A DNA stretch of 52,710 bases from Planctomycetaceae bacterium. Its GTDB lineage: Bacteria; Planctomycetota; Planctomycetia; Planctomycetales; Planctomycetaceae. Both the position numbers and the translations under genes were made by a program. This document shows, piece after piece, positions 1 to 10,932 of the stretch; position 1 is the stretch's first letter; each line of letters starts with the position of its first letter. Below the pieces are notes generated by a model. It had not been told where the DNA came from. It did no database searches and was given only the letters and a program-made list of their open reading frames with translations. The DNA is taken from positions 1-52,710 of the forward strand of contig JANQSH010000081.1 in NCBI GenBank assembly GCA_028284145.1. Direction: 5' to 3'.

Positions 1-94
1 AAACTGGTGAATGCGAAACTGGTGAATGCGAAACTGGTGAATGCGAAACTGGTGAATGCGAAACTGGTGAATGCGAAACTGGTGAATGCGAAAC
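1..94. repeat. 15-bp tandem repeat, 6 perfect copies
   Basis: The unit AAACTGGTGAATGCG occurs six times without a mismatch from the first base of the window, followed by a four-base partial copy; the array may extend to the left. The unit is a multiple of three, so every frame without a stop stays open. Read from base 1 it encodes repeats of KLVNA followed by a basic tail ending at a TGA at 187-189, and a terminator follows at 231. This could be the end of a coding region whose body lies outside the window, or a non-coding minisatellite; the sequence does not decide. Confidence 0.95.
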
Positions 95-230
95 CACCCC
101 GTAGCATCACTTCTGTGCGAAACGAACTCATCGTTGACTCAAGGATGAAGTTCTTCCCGCGCCGATGTCATCGCACTGATCTCGAATGATTGCACGAGGT
201 CGAAGTGTTGGTGAAACAGATTGAGAAATT

Positions 231-262
231 CCCACGGAAACTGTCTTCCGTGGGTTTTCTCT
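231..262 (+). terminator. Rho-independent terminator
   Basis: A perfect 9-bp stem, CCCACGGAA at 231-239 with TTCCGTGGG at 246-254, has a 6-base loop and is followed by TTTTCTCTT. The T tract is on the plus strand, so it would end a plus-strand transcript arriving from the left, that is from the 15-bp repeat region, before tsaE. Confidence 0.7.
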
Positions 263-304
263 TGCGCTTTCACTGGAAATTCAATTTTCTTCAGGACATG
301 CCGG

Positions 305-829
305 ATGCCGGCTCCACTCAGACCAACCTTCAGGCCGCTGATTTTTACGGCCAAAGATGAAACTGACACGCAACGACTGGCCAGCATCATGACGCAGGTT
401 TTGCGACCAGGGACGAATGTGGGACTCATCGGAAACCTGGGCGCGGGAAAAACCCGATTCGTTCAGATGCTGACCATCGCAATGGGGGGCGATACAGCCG
501 AAGTGACCAGCCCAACCTTCGTCCTGGTTCAGGAATATGAAGGCCAGCTATCAAGCGAAGAGGGGTGCCGCTCCATCCACATTTTTCATTTCGATGCCTA
601 TCGATTGAAAGACATCGATGAATTCCTCGAATTGGGGGCCGAGGAGATGCTGTATGCAGGTGGCATTTGTCTCATTGAATGGGCGGACCGGGTTGAAGAG
701 GCCCTTCCGCGAGACAGAGTCTGCATCGAAATCCACAGCACGGGTGAGACAGAGCGTCAATTCACGATCAGCGGCACCGGCCCAGAATCAATGGAACTGG
801 TCAACGCGCTGTCTGCACTCATTCCATAG
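305..829 (+). CDS. tsaE: tRNA threonylcarbamoyladenosine biosynthesis ATPase TsaE
   Basis: TsaE is the small P-loop ATPase that works with TsaB and TsaD (and TsaC) in making the t6A modification at position 37 of ANN-decoding tRNAs in the cytoplasm. The 174-aa product has a Walker A motif GNLGAGKT at residues 43-50, the family segment SPTFVLVQEY near 69-78, and HFDAYRL near 95-101, all in the expected order and spacing. The length fits the family (about 150-170 aa). I chose the ATG at 305 because AGGAC lies 7 bases upstream and the residues encoded before it resemble no TsaE. The gene is monocistronic here: a terminator lies upstream and the next gene is on the other strand. Confidence 0.93.
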   Translation: MPAPLRPTFRPLIFTAKDETDTQRLASIMTQVLRPGTNVGLIGNLGAGKTRFVQMLTIAMGGDTAEVTSPTFVLVQEYEGQLSSEEGCRSIHIFHFDAYRLKDIDEFLELGAEEMLYAGGICLIEWADRVEEALPRDRVCIEIHSTGETERQFTISGTGPESMELVNALSALIP

Positions 830-869
830 CAGACCATCAGATGGTGCATTGGCATCAATCAGCCAGGGT

Positions 870-1301
870 TCAGTGAGCCGAGGCGTGTGTGTCCTGGCTC
901 TCAGGCTCGATTTCCTCAGGAAATTTCAGGAACTGGTTGCAGCAACCGGAGAGTTGAACCGCCCCGCTGAGCAACATAATGCAGATCAGTGAGGTCACAT
1001 AGACCGTTTTCCCGGTGAAGTTGTCAACTGTAAGCCCGAAAATATAATGCTGTCCACCCGCAGGAGGCGCGACTGTCCCCCAGATCAGAATAGCACTGAA
1101 ACCAAGCAGTGCGAGTCCGATCCACCCTCCCTGCAAGAGAATCTTTCTCAGTGAAATCCAATTCACGGCAAGCATCCAAAACGCAATCCAGGCCAGCAGT
1201 GGCACTTTCGGCCAGACGATGGCACAAATTGAGACCAGAAAGGTGAGCAACGCGTCGAGCAAATCGACGAAACTGTAAATAAGATTAAGGAAGGCTTCCA
1301 T
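870..1301 (-). CDS. Small multi-pass membrane protein, function unknown
   Basis: This 143-aa protein is not recognised. It has about four hydrophobic segments: residues about 5-45 (probably two helices around DLLDALLTFLVSICAIVW), a segment around WIAFWMLAVNW, one around IGLALLGFSAILIWG, and one around VYVTSLICIMLLSG. The C-terminus is short, acidic and His-rich. The reading frame stays open further upstream, but that stretch runs into dispersed repeat DNA. I chose the ATG at 1301 because the hydrophobic part starts there and GGGAA precedes it. It converges with tsaE. Inner-membrane location is inferred only from hydrophobicity. Confidence 0.65.
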   Translation of the reverse strand: MEAFLNLIYSFVDLLDALLTFLVSICAIVWPKVPLLAWIAFWMLAVNWISLRKILLQGGWIGLALLGFSAILIWGTVAPPAGGQHYIFGLTVDNFTGKTVYVTSLICIMLLSGAVQLSGCCNQFLKFPEEIEPESQDTHASAH

Positions 1302-1440
1302 AAGAAATTCCCAGCTTGAACGGACACAATCCGGGCATACGAACGCTTCCACCCGAAATGAACGGAAGTATGTATCACAAACCGTCTCCGTTTGCCAGTC
1401 TCTGAGAAACCGAATGGCATCGTTTTTGATGCGACAGATC

Positions 1441-1644
1441 GTATTCCACTCTTCCGTGCCGCGATGGGCGTCGTTCGGCCTGCAAACAGAGTGCCTTGTC
1501 AAAGCTTTGTTTTGGGGTACGGCTTAACATATATCCCGCTCCGTTGTCGCTCCCTGCAACTTCATCAAACCCAACTTTTCGTCTTGACGGTCCAATAGCC
1601 CCCCCACGGGCCAGAGACGTCACACAAAAAGGTAAACTGCTCTA
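1441..1644 (+). repeat. Dispersed repeat family A, copy 1 (long form)
   Basis: This is the first of about ten intergenic copies in the window. It begins with a degenerate GTATTCCACTCTTCCGTG and ends with CACACAAAAAGGTAAACTGC. It belongs to a long form of about 205 bp that matches copy 2 (2600-2806) over its whole length in the same orientation, with scpA between them. The short-form copies elsewhere share only the two ends. It sits between the divergent start regions of the membrane protein and scpA. Confidence 0.85.
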
Positions 1645-1749
1645 AGCGATTCAACTGCATTGTGTTAAGAATTCCTCTTGGGCAGAAATGTGGTGATCTG
1701 GTATGATTTTGCTCCGGTCGAAAACACCGCCTCTCCTTTTTGCAAATCC

Positions 1750-2580
1750 ATGAACATCATGCCCGCGTCGTTGTCGGATTATCGTATTCATCTTGATCTG
1801 TTTGAAGGCCCGCTCGACCTGCTGCTGTATCTTGTCCGTCGCAGCGAAGTGGATGTCGTCGAGATCCCAATTGCCCGCATCACCTCCCAGTTTGTCGAGT
1901 TTATTGAGGTTCTCGAATTCATTGACCTCGACTTGATCGGTGATTTTCTTGTGATGGCCAGCACGTTGATCGAGATCAAGAGTCGACTTGTACTTCCGCA
2001 GGCGGAAGATGAAATACCGGATGACCTGCCCACCGATGGGCCACACGGCGAACTGATTCAAAAGCTGCTGGAATACAAGAAATACAAAGATGCCGCCCAA
2101 ATGCTCGAAGATCGGGCCGCCGAATGGCAGGAGCGTTTTCCACGGCTCTCTGCAGAACGACCTCAGACTGGCAAAAATCCGGCGATCGACCACATCAAAG
2201 AGGTCGAACTCTGGGATCTCGTAAGCGCTCTGGGACGTGTCCTGCGCCACAAAACGGTCGAAAGCGAAGGGCGGATCAAATACAGCGACACGCCGATTTC
2301 CGTTCACATGGAGCGTATTGCCCGCACTGTCCGAGATGAGGGCCGCTCAACATTCAGTTCGTTCTTCCGCGAACTGGTCACCCGGAACCAGATTGTGGGT
2401 GTGTTCCTGGGCATTCTCGAACTGATTCGCCACCATCACTTCCGAGCCGAGCAACCCGTGCTGGATGGTGAAATCTGGATCATGCCTCCGCTGCCGGAAA
2501 ACGACCGGGGAGATGGCCCGGCATTCACATCGTCAGCCCTTCTTGAAGAAATGCAGCGGCAATTGGATGACAACGATTAA
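1750..2580 (+). CDS. scpA: Segregation and condensation protein A (ScpA)
   Basis: ScpA is the kleisin subunit that bridges the SMC dimer and, with ScpB, forms the bacterial condensin that organises and segregates the chromosome. The 276-aa product has the typical N-terminal helical domain (YRIHLDLFEGPLDLLLYLVRRSEVDV, then FLVMASTLIEIKSRLVLP) that binds the SMC neck, a variable acidic middle, and a C-terminal winged-helix region (TFSSFFRELVTRNQIVGVFLGILELIR) that binds the SMC head. The start is uncertain: the ATG codons at 1750 and 1759 both fit and neither has a clear ribosome-binding site. scpB and smc are not in the window. The gene is flanked on both sides by long-form copies of repeat family A. 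Confidence 0.92.
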   Translation: MNIMPASLSDYRIHLDLFEGPLDLLLYLVRRSEVDVVEIPIARITSQFVEFIEVLEFIDLDLIGDFLVMASTLIEIKSRLVLPQAEDEIPDDLPTDGPHGELIQKLLEYKKYKDAAQMLEDRAAEWQERFPRLSAERPQTGKNPAIDHIKEVELWDLVSALGRVLRHKTVESEGRIKYSDTPISVHMERIARTVRDEGRSTFSSFFRELVTRNQIVGVFLGILELIRHHHFRAEQPVLDGEIWIMPPLPENDRGDGPAFTSSALLEEMQRQLDDND

Positions 2581-2599
2581 CCTGGTCGACAACGCGACT

Positions 2600-2806
2600 G
2601 GAGCATATTACGCTCTTCTGTGCCGCGATGAACGTTGTCCGGCCTGCAAACACAGTGCCTCGTCAAGGCTTTGTTTTGGGATACGGATTAACACATCCCG
2701 CTCCGTTGTCGTTCCCTGCAACTTCATCAGCCCCAACTTTTCGTCTTGACGGTCCAATCGTTCCCCACGAGCCAGAGACGTCACACAAAAAGGTAAACTG
2801 GCCTAT
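2600..2806 (+). repeat. Dispersed repeat family A, copy 2 (long form)
   Basis: It starts with the palindromic end GAGCATATTACGCTC and ends with ACACAAAAAGGTAAACTGG. By eye it is about 85-90% identical to copy 1 in the same orientation. It fills most of the gap between scpA and uvrB. Short open frames inside it are repeat sequence, not genes. Confidence 0.88.
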
Positions 2807-2872
2807 AATGGCATTGTTGTATGTTGTATTGCGTATTCAGGAGTTCCTCATCGTCGTCAGGCCACGCATATC

Positions 2873-4969
<2,097 letters not shown>

Positions 4970-4973
4970 CGAA

Positions 4974-5300
4974 TCATTGATCCGGCGAAGTCACCTGTTC
5001 GTCAACCCATTTCAGGTAATCTTCGTTTCCCTGTGCAACGGGCCACGAAACGACACAGGGACAGTCGTAACTGTGTAACTCTTTCACCCGGTCGATGACC
5101 GAATCTACCAAATCGGAATGGGTCTTCATCATCAGCACTGCCTCGTCATCCTGTTGGACCTTACCCTCCCACCGGTATATCGAGATCATTGTGGAGTGGA
5201 TATTGGCACAGGCAATCAGCCGCTCCTGAACAAGCAATCTGGCGATCGTTTCCGCTTCCTGCCTGTCTTGTGTTGTCACATAAATCGTGGAAATGGACAT
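4974..5300 (-). CDS. cutA: Divalent-cation tolerance protein CutA
   Basis: CutA1 is a small trimeric protein of ferredoxin-like fold linked to copper and other divalent-metal tolerance; its molecular role is still debated. The 108-aa product shows the family pattern: an N-terminal strand (STIYVTTQDRQEAETIARLLVQERLIACANI), then IYRWEGKVQQDDEAVLMMKT, and the C-terminal YDCPCVVSWPVAQGNEDYLKWVDE. GAGG lies 7 bases before the ATG at 5300; the adjacent in-frame ATG at 5303 is possible. The frame is open further upstream but that stretch has no CutA similarity. It converges tail to tail with uvrB. Confidence 0.93.
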   Translation of the reverse strand: MSISTIYVTTQDRQEAETIARLLVQERLIACANIHSTMISIYRWEGKVQQDDEAVLMMKTHSDLVDSVIDRVKELHSYDCPCVVSWPVAQGNEDYLKWVDEQVTSPDQ

Positions 5301-5443
5301 CATTTGACCTCGAAAAAAAGGGGGAGGAACGGAATCATTCCGGGATCGACTTGGCAATCTTCCCGCGTGCAAAGTATGCTGCGTCTGTTCTTGACCGTCA
5401 ATTGATGAACGTTGTCCAATTCCTCAATTCCAGGATGATTTGT

Positions 5444-6244
5444 ATGTCGCGGCTACCCTGTCTCTTTTCGTTGTTCTGTCTCTGTTTCATCGGGGCAAGT
5501 TGTTCGGAGAACATTCAGACCGGCAATGTTGCGCCCGGTGAGGCTCTGCAGAACAATACCCCTTACGTTGAAGTGCCCAATGACAGCCGGGCACCGGACG
5601 AGTATTTCGTTCGCGTCGAAACATCCAAAGGTCCGCTCATCGTCAAAGTGATGCGAGCCTGGTCACCCAAAGGAGCGGATCGTTTTTACACTCTCGTGAA
5701 CAGCAAGTTCTACGACGAAACCCGTTTTTTTCGAGTGGTGAAAGGCTTCGTCGTGCAATGGGGCATCCACGGCAATCCTGACGTCCAGCGTCAGGTTGTT
5801 GGGCGAATGATCGGCGATGACCCACCACAGCAATCGAATCGCCGCGGCACAATTACGTTCGCTACTTCCGGCAAACATTCCCGCACCACGCAGGTGTTTA
5901 TCAATCTGCGCGATAACACCGGGTTAGACTCTCAAGGCTTCACGCCGTTTGGCGAAGTTGTCGAAGGAATGAACGTTGTGGAATCGTTTTATGGTGGATA
6001 CAACGAGCGTCCGACCGGTCTGCAGGGTCAAATTGGCGAGGGTGGCAATGCTTTCCTCGCCAAACATTTTCCCGAACTCGATTTCATCAAGACAGCGAAA
6101 ATTGCAGACGATCCGGCTGTTGCAGCACGCGGACAATCACCGGACGAAACTCCCAGTGAAAATGGCAACGCACCGCCATCCGAAGACGCAGCTGGTGATC
6201 CGGAAGAAAAATTCATCGCCCCGTCAACAGAGACCTCAAATTGA
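5444..6244 (+). CDS. Peptidylprolyl isomerase, cyclophilin type, predicted lipoprotein
   Basis: This protein catalyses cis-trans isomerisation of proline peptide bonds and probably assists folding of exported proteins. The 266-aa product starts with a signal peptide ending in IGASC, a lipobox-like motif, so it is likely lipid-anchored in the cell envelope. The cyclophilin domain covers about residues 40-200, with RFFRVVKGFVVQWG, the signature GTITFATSGKHSRTTQVFINLRDN and FTPFGEVVEGMNVV. The C-terminus is a low-complexity acidic tail. AGGA lies 8 bases before the ATG at 5444; upstream in-frame ATGs (5405, 5435) would only lengthen the signal peptide. The next gene begins 28 bp after the stop, so the two may be co-transcribed. 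Confidence 0.92.
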   Translation: MSRLPCLFSLFCLCFIGASCSENIQTGNVAPGEALQNNTPYVEVPNDSRAPDEYFVRVETSKGPLIVKVMRAWSPKGADRFYTLVNSKFYDETRFFRVVKGFVVQWGIHGNPDVQRQVVGRMIGDDPPQQSNRRGTITFATSGKHSRTTQVFINLRDNTGLDSQGFTPFGEVVEGMNVVESFYGGYNERPTGLQGQIGEGGNAFLAKHFPELDFIKTAKIADDPAVAARGQSPDETPSENGNAPPSEDAAGDPEEKFIAPSTETSN

Positions 6245-6271
6245 CGGAATCTTCGACAGAACGAAAGACTG

Positions 6272-7090
6272 ATGGAGCAAACGCGGAACAAAGTCTCATA
6301 TCTCATCTTCGATGTCGAAGCGATCGCCGATGGTGATCTGATTGCGAAAATCCGCTATCCCGATGAAAGCATCGATTCAGCAGAAGCCATTGTGCGCTAT
6401 CGAGCTGACCTGATCGATGCGACCGGAAAGGATGTGATTCCGCCCACCTTCATGCTTCCGATTTCCGTTGCAGTGGCCAAAGTCGATGCTCAGTTTTACC
6501 TTCTCGATCTGGCAGTCCTCGATGAACCCGTATTCCGCCCCTTTGAGATCACTTCCGGATTCTGGCGCGGCTGGAAGCATTATGAGAAACCGACACTCGT
6601 CACCTTCAATGGTCGTGGGTACGATCTTCCCGTTCTCGAACTCGCCGCGTTTCGTTTCGGATTAAGTCTGCCGGACTGGTTTAATATCGATGCCCGCTCG
6701 TACGATCAGTCACGAAATCGGTACAACATTTCTGCGCATATCGACCTGATGGATCTGTTCTCGAATTTCAACGCCACGAGAATGACTGGCGGACTGAACC
6801 TGTTGGCCAACCTGATCGGCAAGCCGGGCAAGTCGGGAATGGATGGCTCAATGGTGCAAGATGCCTACAACGATGGACAGGCACAGCAGATTAACGATTA
6901 CTGTCAGGCCGATGTCCTCGATACCTATTTCGTTTTCCTCCGCAGCCGCATCCTGACGGGACAAATCACACTGGAACAGGAGCAGAAAATCGTCGACGAG
7001 ACGCGCACCTGGCTGGAGGACCGGCGGGAAAACCCTGCGATTCAGAACTACCTCGACAATTGGGGTGAATGGCAACCGCCCAGGGAGTGA
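6272..7090 (+). CDS. 3'-5' exonuclease of the PolB-like DEDD family
   Basis: This is a predicted exonuclease related to the proofreading domain of PolB (DEDD superfamily, RNase H fold). The 272-aa product shows the metal-binding acidic residues in order: FDVEA near residue 14 (Asp and Glu), [11 protein letters not shown] near 111 (Asp), and [13 protein letters not shown] near 210-220 (Asp and Asp). [22 protein letters not shown] is typical of this stand-alone family. Its substrate in the cell is not known. It follows the cyclophilin gene by 28 bp on the same strand and converges with the PQQ-propeller gene, with repeat copy 3 between them. Confidence 0.9.
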   Translation: MEQTRNKVSYLIFDVEAIADGDLIAKIRYPDESIDSAEAIVRYRADLIDATGKDVIPPTFMLPISVAVAKVDAQFYLLDLAVLDEPVFRPFEITSGFWRGWKHYEKPTLVTFNGRGYDLPVLELAAFRFGLSLPDWFNIDARSYDQSRNRYNISAHIDLMDLFSNFNATRMTGGLNLLANLIGKPGKSGMDGSMVQDAYNDGQAQQINDYCQADVLDTYFVFLRSRILTGQITLEQEQKIVDETRTWLEDRRENPAIQNYLDNWGEWQPPRE

Positions 7091-7111
7091 CATCAAAATC
7101 TGGGCCGCATC

Positions 7112-7214
7112 AGAGCAGTTTACCTGTTGACGTGACGTTCCTGGCTCGTGGGAGTCTCTATATTTGTAAGCCAAACGATGCCCATCGAGGCACGGAAGAG
7201 CGTAACACGCTCCA
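7112..7214 (-). repeat. Dispersed repeat family A, copy 3 (short form)
   Basis: It reads in the reverse orientation: AGAGCAGTTTACCTG at the left, GCTCGTGGGAGTCT in the middle, and GAGCGTAACACGCTCC at the right. It lies in the convergent gap between the exonuclease and PQQ-propeller genes, where both transcripts must end. Confidence 0.85.
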
Positions 7215-7233
7215 GCTGCATTGCCTCGCAACT

Positions 7234-8508
7234 TCATTCTTTTTCCGGTTCGTCCCACGAGTAAACAGCCATGGCATTGAGTTCGCGAATGAAAACCTCT
7301 CCACCGCAAACCGCCAGATGAGCCCAGGTCGGTTCGTCGCTTATTTTTCTCTGATCAATCAATTCAAATTTCCTGGGATTCGCCCGTAGTAGAAATAGTT
7401 CGCCTCGCTCATCCAACGCAAGAATGTGGTCGTTCTGAGACACAAGACTCCAGTACTTACCATGAGGCGTCGTGATCCATGTCTCCTTGCCCGTTTTCAG
7501 ATCGAGGCAGGCGAAACGCTGATTTCGCAGATGCATGTAGGCGTGACCGTCAATCACGATGGGGCTGGACATGTAGCCCTGCAGTTTATTTCGCCAGAGT
7601 GCCTTCACTGAAAACCGATCCAGAGTTTTTTCGACGGCATACATGAACGAACCACCGCCGTAACTGCTGGTGAAAACTCGATCGCCCACAACAGTCGGCG
7701 TGTGAATGTTCATTCCCCGAAAGGCTGGCACATCAACCGACCAGAGCGTTTCTCCATTTTCCAGATCGAGTCCCATCAGACTTTTCCGGGACTGAGCCAC
7801 GAGTTGCCGCGTGTTCGCAATTGTCGCGATGATGGGAGAAGAGAAGGCACTGCCCATCATCCCTCCACCATCAACCGCACCCCGCCAATGAACTTCGCCA
7901 TTGATTCTGTTCAGTTTCACAACACCGCCACCGGCCTGCACGTAGATGTCATTCCCGTCAATCAGAGGAGATGCGACGAATCCAAAAGCCGGAAGTTGAG
8001 ACTTGAAAGTCTTCATAAAATCGACCCGCCAGATCTCTTTTCCAGTTGATGCATCAAGACAGACCAGCACGTCACGCATACCCGCCACGTACAGCCGGCC
8101 CTCACTTAAAGCGGGCGTGGAGCGAATCCAGCTTCCATTGGCCCATGCGAAAAAGGGAACGGTCATGGTGCCGGCCCACTCGGTTTTCCAGATCTCCTCG
8201 CCGGTGACTCGATCCAGAGCGCGAACGACTTCCTTTTTCCGATCAACCGTTTCAGTTACATAGATCTGTTTTTCGTCCACAACAGGCCCGGAATAACTCG
8301 GCCCCAATTTGACCCGCCACGTTTGTTGCAGATGATCATTATCCAGTTTTCTCGGCCAGGGACTCTGAGCTGAACTGACTTTGCCCGTGCGAAGCGGTCC
8401 CCGCCATTGCGTCCAGATGTCGGGTGTGTTCATCGGGTCATTGGCGAGAAGGTTTGTTGCGGTGATCAAGAGGAGTGAAGCAATTGAGACCAGGAATGGT
8501 TTGAACAT
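7234..8508 (-). CDS. Exported PQQ-binding-like beta-propeller protein
   Basis: The 424-aa product begins with a signal peptide (MFKPFLVSIASLLLITATNLLA). It then has repeated beta-propeller blades with the pattern of the PQQ/BamB group: WQTWRVKLGPSYSGPVV-like strands, VRALDRVTGEEIWKTEW, VCLDASTGKEIWRVDF, VVKLNRINGEVHWRG, MGLDLENGETLWSVD and ACLDLKTGKETWITT. Planctomycetes carry many such exported propellers of unknown ligand. There is no evidence that it is a true dehydrogenase: only the propeller is present. I chose the ATG at 8508 because GGGAG lies just upstream; the frame also opens at a TTG at 8520. Confidence 0.85.
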   Translation of the reverse strand: MFKPFLVSIASLLLITATNLLANDPMNTPDIWTQWRGPLRTGKVSSAQSPWPRKLDNDHLQQTWRVKLGPSYSGPVVDEKQIYVTETVDRKKEVVRALDRVTGEEIWKTEWAGTMTVPFFAWANGSWIRSTPALSEGRLYVAGMRDVLVCLDASTGKEIWRVDFMKTFKSQLPAFGFVASPLIDGNDIYVQAGGGVVKLNRINGEVHWRGAVDGGGMMGSAFSSPIIATIANTRQLVAQSRKSLMGLDLENGETLWSVDVPAFRGMNIHTPTVVGDRVFTSSYGGGSFMYAVEKTLDRFSVKALWRNKLQGYMSSPIVIDGHAYMHLRNQRFACLDLKTGKETWITTPHGKYWSLVSQNDHILALDERGELFLLRANPRKFELIDQRKISDEPTWAHLAVCGGEVFIRELNAMAVYSWDEPEKE

Positions 8509-8730
8509 GACATCTCCCAAAAAGGTTTGCGATGGAAAATGTTAGACATCTGTCTGCTGCTGGCAAGCCAAGCTCAACATTTTGGCCACAAAAAGAGCGA
8601 AAGCCACTGCCCCGCAGGTGGGACAGTGGCTTTCTCATCAAGGAGTCAGTCGGTCTGACCAGGGCTTTTGCCCTTCATGATCTGCTCGATTTCGTTCAGA
8701 TCATGCCAGTTTTTCGTTCTCCTGAACTTA

Positions 8731-8830
8731 AAGCGTATTACGCTTTCCTGTGGCCACGAAGTCTGTCTTTCGATTTACAATGGCAGACTCCTGCGAGCCA
8801 CATCATCACACGAAAAGGGAAACGGTTCTA
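8731..8830 (+). repeat. Dispersed repeat family A, copy 4 (short form)
   Basis: It starts with AAAGCGTATTACGCTTTCCT and ends with CACACGAAAAGGGAAACGG followed by TTCTA. The last three bases, CTA at 8828-8830, are the stop codon (TAG) of the porin gene on the minus strand, so the gene end and the element end coincide. Confidence 0.88.
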
Positions 8831-10207
8831 GAAGGTCAGGATGGCATCGATACCGAAGGTCGTTTCCTCGGAATCCAAACCTGGAATCCAGTCGTGACGA
8901 ACTTCGGGACGAATCACGAGATTCGCATGTGGACGATAGTTGACACCAAACGTTGCTTCGTAGAACGAAGTTCCATCCAGTTTCCACCATTCGGCACGAG
9001 CACCAATGCCAAGGCAATCGTTGATCGTGTAGATCAGGTAGTTGTTGAGGCCGATTTGGTAATCATCAAATGTAATACCGTCGATGACGTTACTGCTATT
9101 CGTCTGCGTGAGATCACTCTGCAACACGTAGTTCAGTTTTTCAGTCAAGGCAACATCCAGCACAATACTGTGTGAGTAGCCTTCACCTCGTTCGCCGAAG
9201 TCACCAATGGAGGTGATGTAGGTCAGTGTTGCATCGCAACCAACCGGTACGCTGAAACCACCATGGAAGTTACTCCCACGGGAACTGTCACCATCGGTGA
9301 AGCTGTCAAAACCAGTGTCCCAGCCAGCAGTCCAGCCACCGTACAGGGTCACATTTTCCAGACCAGTGTAAGTTGCCAATGCACCGGTATGGGTGAACGG
9401 TTCACTGTTGTACATAGTGTAAGCGTGGCTGTAGAAGAAATTATCCGGAGCAGCCACAACTTCGTACCCGGCGAGGGTATAGAAATGGCCAATTTTGATG
9501 GCCCAGTCGCCGAAGGCAACTTCACCGTACAACTGAGGTATTGCCCAGCCGTAGATACCGTGATCCCATGCGTTGTCCCAGTGTGTTTCGGGATTCGGCT
9601 GACCGAAAGCTTGCGTATCTTGAGCATCCACACCATACACAACATCAACGCGGAAACCCCAATCCCAGTCGGTACAGGGATCGCTGGCATCAGCAACCTT
9701 TTCGGCGTACAGCCATGATTGGTGGTTGTTGAAGCGACCTTCATGGTCGTTGAAGAGGCCGTTGTTTTCGCTGTGGTAGCCCCATTGGGTCCAGCCACCG
9801 ATAGTCAGCCAGTTGTCTTTGCCACCGCAGATGTCATCGTCGCAGCAACCTTTGTCTTTGTCGAAAATGCTCTGGAGCGTCCAAGGCTCACCCAGATTGC
9901 ACCAGTCGCAAATGCTTCCGCAGCAACCATCGTCGCAAGTGTTGTCTTCGCAACCTTTGTCGCAGCATTCTTCGGGTGCAGCACAGGTGTGCTTGTCAAT
10001 TTCGCAACATTCGATGGGTGCGGCGCAGGTGGTATCACACCCGGTATCGCAGCAATCTTTTGATTTAAAAAAACTAACCGGTTGACATTTCGCCTGGGGA
10101 CCGAAGGTCTGGGCGTCAGCCGAGGAAGCCAAATAAAGGCTTCCACCGAAAAGCAGGGCAAAAGCGGCGGTCATCCGCAACGCCTGCTGTGTTTCACTCT
10201 TCCGCAT
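8828..10207 (-). CDS. Outer-membrane beta-barrel porin with Cys-rich N-terminal region
   Basis: The 459-aa product has a signal peptide (residues 1-32, cleavage near SADAQT), an unusual Cys-rich segment at about residues 40-125 with many CC and CxxC pairs and acidic residues, and then a beta-barrel region of alternating aromatic strands (WLTIGGWTQWGYHSEN to the end) closing with a terminal Phe, as in outer-membrane barrels. It resembles the large porin family (BBP2 type) abundant in planctomycetes. The Cys-rich part may be disulphide-linked or bind metal; that is inference. ATG at 10207 starts a proper signal peptide. Its stop codon lies inside repeat copy 4. Confidence 0.85.
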   Translation of the reverse strand: MRKSETQQALRMTAAFALLFGGSLYLASSADAQTFGPQAKCQPVSFFKSKDCCDTGCDTTCAAPIECCEIDKHTCAAPEECCDKGCEDNTCDDGCCGSICDWCNLGEPWTLQSIFDKDKGCCDDDICGGKDNWLTIGGWTQWGYHSENNGLFNDHEGRFNNHQSWLYAEKVADASDPCTDWDWGFRVDVVYGVDAQDTQAFGQPNPETHWDNAWDHGIYGWAIPQLYGEVAFGDWAIKIGHFYTLAGYEVVAAPDNFFYSHAYTMYNSEPFTHTGALATYTGLENVTLYGGWTAGWDTGFDSFTDGDSSRGSNFHGGFSVPVGCDATLTYITSIGDFGERGEGYSHSIVLDVALTEKLNYVLQSDLTQTNSSNVIDGITFDDYQIGLNNYLIYTINDCLGIGARAEWWKLDGTSFYEATFGVNYRPHANLVIRPEVRHDWIPGLDSEETTFGIDAILTF

Positions 10208-10830
10208 GATTTACTCCTGAAAATTCGTCCTGAAACCGGGGGGAGTCCATCCCGCTGGTACGGCGCGTCGTGGGTTTACCGTTTGGTGCGGGAAAAACAG
10301 ATCACTTCATAATCCTTGATAATGGGCTGATACCACCCATTCGGGATTTACAGACCGCTCAAACCCTAAGGCGCTGTTGGATCTGGAATTGGCCTACATT
10401 TCGGTATCGGAAGCAGAAACGTTGCGAATCACCGATTCAAACCCTGCCCGCAAACTTTACCCAAACCACGCAAACAAACTCTTGCAGCTCAGGTTATGTG
10501 TAAAAGGTATCGAGATACTGATGTTGCTGAGGTACAGATACAAATGTGGGCCAGCAGGTCATTTGCGCGCCAATATCCAACCTAACTCACTGGAAGCCAG
10601 ATGTGTTAAGGTGATGTGAATGCCGGAACGAGCGATTTCACCATGGCAAAAAGCATTGCTGGCGAAACTGGATGATCAGCGACGAACTGAACAATCAGCA
10701 GTAATCCAACAGCCCTCCAAACGACTACCAGCCTAAAATAATCAAAGAATTTTTTGTAAAAGACGTCTCGAATCGGTTTTTCTCGTTCTAACAGTCTTTC
10801 AGGCAGTGAGTTTCCGGCTTGACCTGGATT
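10208..10830. other. Long intergenic region upstream of the porin gene
   Basis: About 620 bases lie between the porin start and repeat copy 5 with no convincing gene; the short open frames have no recognisable protein features. It must contain the porin promoter on the minus strand, but I could not pick a convincing -35/-10 pair. Nothing else structured was seen. Confidence 0.5.
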
Positions 10831-10932
10831 AAAGTGTATTACGCTTTCTTGTGGCCGCGAAGAATATCTTGCGGTCTGTAATAGTGAACTCCCACGAGTC
10901 CCAATCGTCACACGAAAAGGAAACGGCTCTAA
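10831..10932 (+). repeat. Dispersed repeat family A, copy 5 (short form)
   Basis: It starts with AAAGTGTATTACGCTTTCTT and ends with CACACGAAAAGGAAACGG followed by CTCTAA. It is very close to copies 4 and 9. The ftsY stop codon (TCA, read as TGA) begins at the next base, so the element abuts the gene end exactly. Confidence 0.88.

Noticed and set aside
1..94. CRISPR array
   Set aside because: The 15-bp units are directly adjacent without spacers, so this is a simple tandem repeat.
8532..8831. Plus-strand open frame of 99 aa between the PQQ-propeller and porin genes
   Set aside because: No domain or signal; it ends in repeat copy 4 and has no convincing ribosome-binding site.
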